Assembly (NCBI GenBank): GCA_014634225.1
Contig: BLFN01000192.1
Coordinates: 82,606-93,230, forward strand
DNA: 10,625 nt
Direction: 5' to 3'
Source: Acropora yongei
Lineage: Eukaryota; Cnidaria; Anthozoa; Scleractinia; Acroporidae
This document shows, in pieces, positions 8,739 through 10,625 of the stretch (within the stretch, counting starts at the first letter, position 1; every line of letters begins with the position of its first letter). The notes under the pieces are model-generated. The model was not told the origin of the DNA. It saw only the letters and a list, made by a program, of their open reading frames with translations, and searched no databases. Position numbers and translations under genes: made by a program.

Positions 8739-9114
8739 GTGATGGAAAGATCTCTGTTGAATTTACCACCTACAGATGACATAATTTAAAGCAACTTTAA
8801 CGAAGAATGGAGATTCCATGCCAATTAACTGGTCATCAGTTTCTCAAGCATCAAGCAATAATTGAGTGCTTGAAAGAACTGCAGCTCTTAAGGGCCAGTC
8901 TGATTCACCAACTCACACCATGTACTCACAATCCCCCAAATAAGGTGTCACCTTAGGTTAAAGCTGCACCCTCAGCACTTGTATTAAATATGTATGTAGA
9001 GTACCCTTGTAAAATAAGTGACCAACCATTAAGGAAACTTTTGATGGCAGGTATGTATCACGGAAGATAACAATTTTTGTGAAATGAAGAAACAGTATTT
9101 CAGTCAATACTTAC
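8739..9114. other. Intron sequence without recognised features
   Basis: This runs from the duplication to the donor of the divergent Ig exon. No exon, repeat family or RNA gene is recognisable. The minus-strand intron begins GTAAGTATTG at 9114. Confidence 0.5.
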
Positions 9115-9465
9115 AATGGACAATAACAATCACTAACTGTAAAAGAGAACCAGAACCACTTGGAACAATATTCACTCTGTAAGTTGCTGCATCTGATTTT
9201 TGCACTGCAAGAATATTCAGCTCTGCTCTGGTGTTTGTTGCTTGTGCACTGAATCGCGCTTGATATTCTGGCTCCACAGTTATGACACCAGCACCAAGTT
9301 TCCTCCCAATGATTAACTCACTTCCACTACTTGAAATAATGGAAAACTGTACAAAGCCAACTGTACCATCAAGAGTATAGGTCCACTCAAGAGTGAAGCT
9401 CTGCCCTTCCACTGCATAGGATGGACTTGAAGAGTTAGTGATTAATGCTGTGATATTTACAGTTT
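9115..9465 (-). CDS. Divergent V-like Ig domain exon lacking both canonical cysteines
   Basis: This internal exon of 351 bases lies after a strong acceptor (TTTTCCTTGTTTTCCTAG, AG at 9467-9466) and ends at a consensus donor (GTAAGT from 9114). It is phase 1 at both ends: 2 bases, 116 codons, 1 base. The domain opens TVNITALITNSSSPSYAVEG. Strand B reads FTLEWTY, with Trp (about residue 27) where Cys is expected; strand F reads DAATYRVNI, with Val (about 97) for Cys; the usual core Trp of strand C appears as Phe in VQFSII. The V-set-like framework EYQARFSAQ...AELNILAVQKSDAATY is otherwise well kept, and the reading frame is intact. Two N-glycosylation sequons (NIT, NSS) fit an extracellular protein. 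A first Ig domain following a signal-peptide exon beyond the window is my inference. It resembles cysteine-less Ig domains I associate with cnidarian proteins, unverified here. Confidence 0.8.
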
Positions 9466-9622
9466 CTAGGAAAACAAGGAAAAAAATAGAAATAACCTGA
9501 TGATACAAGCTACAAAACTTCCTGTTTTCGTTACAATTTACACATAGGGGCCATTAGGACTAGATTACTGATTTTGAATAAGTAAGGATTTGACAATAAA
9601 ATAATGATATAGGATATTTATG

Positions 9623-9730
9623 GTGAAGAGATGAATAAATTAAAAGGCATAAAAAGTTAAACAAAGAGTTTGGCCCTATTGGAGTCCCTGTGGGTGTTCT
9701 GATTAATACCCAATTTATTCATCTCTTCAC
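9623..9730. repeat. 19-bp perfect inverted repeat with 70-base spacer
   Basis: GTGAAGAGATGAATAAATT at 9623-9641 is exactly reverse-complementary to 9712-9730. Outside the arms there is weak further symmetry (AAAATAA-type words). Such a structure could be a MITE remnant or a long hairpin. The spacer arms do not pair well by eye, so a microRNA-type precursor is not well supported. Confidence 0.75.
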
Positions 9731-10070
9731 TACATCAATATTTTATTTTCACTTGATAATGATATTCTGGAAACGTCGAAACGTAAATGTTCTATGTTTT
9801 ATAACATTTTATCGCAGATTTCTGATTTTCACTGTAGCATCAGTGACCAGTGATCATAATCAATTCCTGATAATAAAGAACCAAAGACCTAGACGAATGG
9901 CTTCAAATTTACTTTAAAGATTAACTATAATTATAAAACATGCATTACAGCATGTTATAAGGTACACTTCTAGTGCCAAAATGACTATGAAACACAGGAG
10001 AAACAAAGGGTCCACCACATTATTCTCAAATACACCAGTTGCTGACTAAATATTAATAATTAATACCGGT

Positions 10071-10125
10071 AAGTAGCTATTAGGCCGAATTTACAATTAT
10101 TATAAATTAAGTCTATTAGCTACTT
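10071..10125. repeat. Imperfect palindrome (hairpin) of about 55 bases
   Basis: AAGTAGCTATTAG (10071-10083) pairs with CTATTAGCTACTT (10113-10125) at 12 of 13 positions. An inner AATTTA / TAAATT pair extends the potential stem. It lies in AT-rich DNA and may be the core of a small inverted-repeat element. Confidence 0.6.
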
Positions 10126-10266
10126 TGTGTGGTCTTTCCTGAGAATAATAATGGTTAAAGACAGTGTCACAAATAAGGGTGCATCAAAAATTGCATGCAT
10201 AACATTTCAGGCTTTCTTTTTTTAACATCCACACAATTTCAGAGATATATCAAGGTTTTCAAATTT

Positions 10267-10285
10267 AGGGGTCCTCTGGACCCCT
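10267..10285. repeat. GC-rich hairpin, 8-bp stem and 3-base loop
   Basis: AGGGGTCC (10267-10274), loop TCT, GGACCCCT (10278-10285). It stands out as GC-rich in very AT-rich surroundings. Confidence 0.7.
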
Positions 10286-10370
10286 TATTGAAAATATTTT
10301 TTGCTGTAAACTCTTCTTAAATTTCTGTAGACACTTTCATTTTGACTGAAATAACCCAACACAAAAAAGT

Positions 10371-10469
10371 TTTGCATAATTTGCAACACAGCCAAGTTGC
10401 GAGCAACCAAAAAGATGACACTTGAGCTTGCTTGGTTGTTGAGTTATTCCAAATTTTGATTTATGCAAA
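10371..10469. repeat. Nested inverted repeats, possible MITE-like hairpin
   Basis: An outer pair, TTTGCATAA (10371-10379) with TTATGCAAA (10461-10469), encloses an inner pair, CAACCAA (10404-10410) with TTGGTTG (10432-10438). Together they could fold as one interrupted hairpin of about 99 bases. No flanking duplication was found. Confidence 0.45.
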
Positions 10470-10489
10470 TTATATGGCTTGTGACGTCA
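10463..10489. promoter_or_regulatory. Octamer plus palindromic CRE motif pair (candidate only)
   Basis: An exact POU octamer ATGCAAAT (10463-10470) lies 11 bases before an exact palindromic cAMP-response-type site TGACGTCA (10482-10489). Both are known animal transcription-factor motifs. Whether they act here is unknown: motif matches are common by chance, and this segment may belong to a dispersed repeat. Confidence 0.25.
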
Positions 10490-10625
10490 CAGCAGGAAAA
10501 CAAAGTAATGTAAAATAACAAAATATGGAATATCTGTGCAAATACTAAATCTACTGGGTTGAAATTTTGCAGGGTTGATGTACTGCAACAACTACACAAT
10601 TTGATAGTGGTTATGTCACCATAAC

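Larger units (their letters stand above)
3164..9114 (-). other. 5.95-kb intron between two phase-1 Ig exons
   Basis: The proposed intron runs on the minus strand from a GTAAGT donor (9114) to a TTTTTCAG acceptor (3164). Both exons end and begin in phase 1. Joining them makes one new codon, TTT (Phe), giving VIVIVH-F-PPTITDIS, which reads as a natural link between two adjacent Ig domains. About 80% of the intron is the nested transposon at 3385-8144. No intervening Ig exon was recognised, but a small or divergent exon inside the intron cannot be excluded without transcript data. Confidence 0.65.
9466..10625. other. Upstream intron or gene 5' region, no exon recognised
   Basis: This is upstream of the divergent Ig exon in gene direction. 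No signal-peptide exon with a convincing donor was found on the minus strand. A 75-codon plus-strand frame at 9690-9917 has no recognisable domain. The stretch holds several inverted repeats and a CRE-plus-octamer motif pair, listed separately. Confidence 0.5.

Noticed and set aside
9690..9917. 75-codon plus-strand frame
   Set aside because: It overlaps an arm of the 19-bp inverted repeat and shows no domain or splice signals.
1..10625. CRISPR array, bacterial operon or phage-like defence system
   Set aside because: No spaced direct repeats, ribosome-binding sites or operon spacing; splice sites, SINEs and LINEs mark this as animal DNA.

Overview
This window looks like intronic and accessory DNA from an animal genome, most likely an anthozoan cnidarian (coral or sea anemone). 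It is AT-rich, with long non-coding stretches, short phase 1-1 immunoglobulin (Ig) exons with consensus splice sites, and a dense layer of decayed Tc1-like, LINE and tRNA-SINE copies. The placement is inference from the style of the Ig exons and repeats; no species marker is present. There is no operon, CRISPR array, rRNA or intact tRNA gene.

The host gene runs on the minus strand. Two internal exons are visible: an upstream divergent V-like Ig exon (9465 to 9115) and a downstream canonical I-set-like Ig exon (3163 to 2921). Both start and end in phase 1, so they join in frame through a TTT (Phe) codon across a 5951-base intron. The product would be a secreted or cell-surface Ig-superfamily protein. 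Its signal peptide, other domains and any membrane anchor lie outside the window or were not recognised.

Most of that intron (3385-8144) is one decayed DNA transposon of Tc1/mariner type. It has related inverted termini starting C(A/C)GTACTGCTCAAAGG, flanked on both sides by TA. Inside it are a multiply broken Tc1-like transposase on the minus strand (about 5332 to 4178), a tRNA-derived SINE inserted into that transposase (about 4652-5027, with a 7-base flanking repeat), and a 5'-truncated LINE on the plus strand (about 6182-8051). The LINE's reverse transcriptase has YADN instead of YADD and a shifted C-terminus. The order of events is therefore Tc1-like insertion first, then SINE and LINE into it.

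Outside the transposon there are several smaller structures: a probable second SINE fragment on the minus strand just past the I-set exon's donor; a degenerate direct duplication at 8477-8738, each copy with a hairpin; a 30-base exact repeat linking 3204-3233 with 8593-8622; a 19-bp perfect inverted repeat at 9623-9730; and a cluster of hairpins and motifs at 10071-10489. The first 2.6 kb hold nothing I can call a gene. I see no evidence of a novel multi-gene system. The most interesting items are the cysteine-less Ig exon and the nested transposons.
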